Shown here piece after piece: positions 62,900-64,000 of a stretch of DNA of 64,000 nt (within the stretch, counting starts at the first letter, position 1; each line of letters begins with the position of its first letter). Position numbers and translations under genes: made by a program. Under the pieces are notes generated by a model. The model was not told where the DNA came from, made no database searches, and worked only from the letters and a program-made list of their open reading frames with translations. The DNA is from Labilibaculum sp. K2S (GTDB lineage: Bacteria; Bacteroidota; Bacteroidia; Bacteroidales; Marinifilaceae): positions 239,323 through 303,322 of the forward strand of contig NZ_JAUCMW010000004.1 in NCBI RefSeq assembly GCF_030372765.1, given 5' to 3'.

Positions 62900-64000
62900 A
62901 TGAGCATAAAAATCCACCTATCGGCCGATACGCATCGCAATAAAAAAATTGTAGTTATTCAGCTCGACTACAGTACAGAGATTTTGAATTTATTAAAGGT
63001 TAGCTTCCCTACCCGATGGAGCCAAACAAAAAAGTGCTGGTGGATAGCCCGAACAGATTTTGATTACAAGAAGTTTAAGGAGGTGTTCACCTCAGATGAA
63101 ATTATTATTACTGATCAAAAAACGAGTATTACAAGCACTAAAAAAGATACAAAGTTTAAATTAAAGCTTCCTAAAGGATATCTTGAGAAACTGGAACAAA
63201 AAAGGTATAGCCCACAAACTATTAAAATATACACCAGTTATTTTAATGATTTTCAAAAGCATTTTTCAGACAAAAACCTACTCGATATCACCACAGATGA
63301 AACCAATACGTACATTCTGCAATTAATAAAGACCAAAAACATTTCTGCCAGTCAGCAGAACCAAAGAATCAATGCCATTAAATTCTACTACGAAAAAGTT
63401 TTAGGTAAGGATAGAAAAGTTTACAAGATAGATCGTGCCAATAAGGCTAAATATTGCCCACCGTACTTAGCAAACTTGAAGTAAAAGCCATTATTAATAG
63501 CTGTACAAATAAAAAACACAAATGTATTCTATCGTTAATTTATTCGGCAGGACTCAGGAGAAGTGAATTAGTTAATTTAAAACTGAGCGATATTGATTCT
63601 ACACGGGGATTGGTAATAATAAAAAATGCCAAAGGAAATAAAGACCGGGTTTCTTTACTGTCTCCTCTACTTGTAAATGAATTGAGAGATTACTATAAAA
63701 ATTATAAGCCAAAAGTATATTTATTCGAAGGGCAGGAAGTTGGAAGTAAGTATGGTACCACCAGTGTAGCGAATATATTAAAACAGGCATGTACAAAAAC
63801 TAGAATTAAGAAAAAAATTAGTCCACACACCCTGCGCCACTCATTCGCAACACACTTATTGGAACAAGGTACGGATTTACGATACATTCAAAACTTACTG
63901 GGACATAGTTCGTCGAAAACAACCGAAATTTACACTCATGTTTCCACTCAAAATATTAGTCAAATAAAGAACCCAATTGATGACATATTTAGTGATTCAT
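62900..64000 (+). pseudogene. tyrosine recombinase/integrase, frameshifted and cut by the window end
   Basis: The first frame (62900-63484, 194 residues) gives the N-terminal part: an extra domain of about 70 residues with WSQTKKCWWIAR, then a SAM-like core-binding domain (PKGYLEKLEQKRYSPQTIKIYTSYFNDFQKHF). The catalytic domain continues in another frame from about 63454 (LPTVLSKLEV) to the window end. It shows the Arg in AGLRRSELVNL, the Lys in AKGNKDRV, SPHTLRHSFATHLLE, LGHSSSKTTE and YTHVS. Loss of one T near 63454 (TATTGCCC for TATTTGCCC) explains the break. All catalytic residues are otherwise present, so the damage is recent or a sequencing error. Confidence 0.8.

Overview
The window is AT-rich, densely coded chromosome from a member of the Bacteroidota. 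I infer a marine, facultatively anaerobic lineage such as the Marinilabiliales (Marinifilaceae-like). The basis is the Bacteroidota-type promoter pattern (TTTG, 19 bases, TAnnTTTG), the absence of clear Shine-Dalgarno sites, the menaquinone-only quinone genes, DUF4105 and FadL-type outer-membrane proteins, and anaerobic respiratory enzymes. The genus is a guess. No rRNA, tRNA or CRISPR array was seen.

Layout. 1-10 kb: a left-truncated DUF4105 membrane protein, an acyl-ACP thioesterase, a HupE/UreJ-like membrane protein, pyruvate kinase, aroQ, a XerD recombinase, ATP-dependent PEP carboxykinase, an NRDE/DinB-like pair and an ATP-grasp protein. 10-18.3 kb (minus strand): a FadL-like protein and a sulfur-respiration locus made of a molybdopterin thiosulfate/polysulfide reductase (catalytic, Fe-S and NrfD subunits), two half-size YeeE/YedE sulfur transporters, a rhodanese-like protein with an unusual GGC tail, and mobA for the cofactor. 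18-31 kb: msrA and menaquinone synthesis in two minus-strand blocks (menA-menC-menE; a hotdog thioesterase then menF-menD-menB), separated by an HD protein, a hybrid periplasmic-binding histidine kinase and a GNAT enzyme. 31-35 kb: a cold-shock protein, asnA behind two tandem asparagine-coding leader/attenuator units, two SRPBCC proteins, a DUF2892 and a DUF3795 protein. 35-41 kb: a histidine kinase and sigma-54 activator next to a MacB-like ABC exporter that has its own sigma-54-type promoter. 41-48 kb: a 21-bp minisatellite, a DGC-domain protein, a duplicated adenylate kinase, a NapC-like multihaem cytochrome, pdxH and a PfkB sugar kinase. 48-52 kb: a 1163-residue protein that I read as PPi-type PEP carboxykinase, followed by a candidate small RNA on the opposite strand. 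52-61 kb (minus strand): a complete lactate-use operon (lutC, fused lutB-lutA, lactate permease, D-lactate dehydrogenase-like flavoprotein, porin). 61-64 kb: a hypothetical protein, 41-bp repeats and a frameshifted tyrosine recombinase cut by the window edge.

How it fits together. Lactate oxidation (52-61 kb) would feed electrons to menaquinone made by the men genes. Menaquinol could then reduce thiosulfate or polysulfide (10-18 kb) or feed the NapC-like cytochrome. Pyruvate kinase and two different PEP carboxykinases sit at the PEP/pyruvate/oxaloacetate node.

The strongest unusual signal is upstream of asnA (31574-31926). One good promoter is followed by two complete attenuators in series. 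Each has a short Asn-rich reading frame, an antiterminator arm at its end and a strong intrinsic terminator; the second frame carries seven consecutive Asn codons. Second in interest are the structured minus-strand RNA candidate at 51798-51914 and the rhodanese-like protein whose only cysteine is the last residue.
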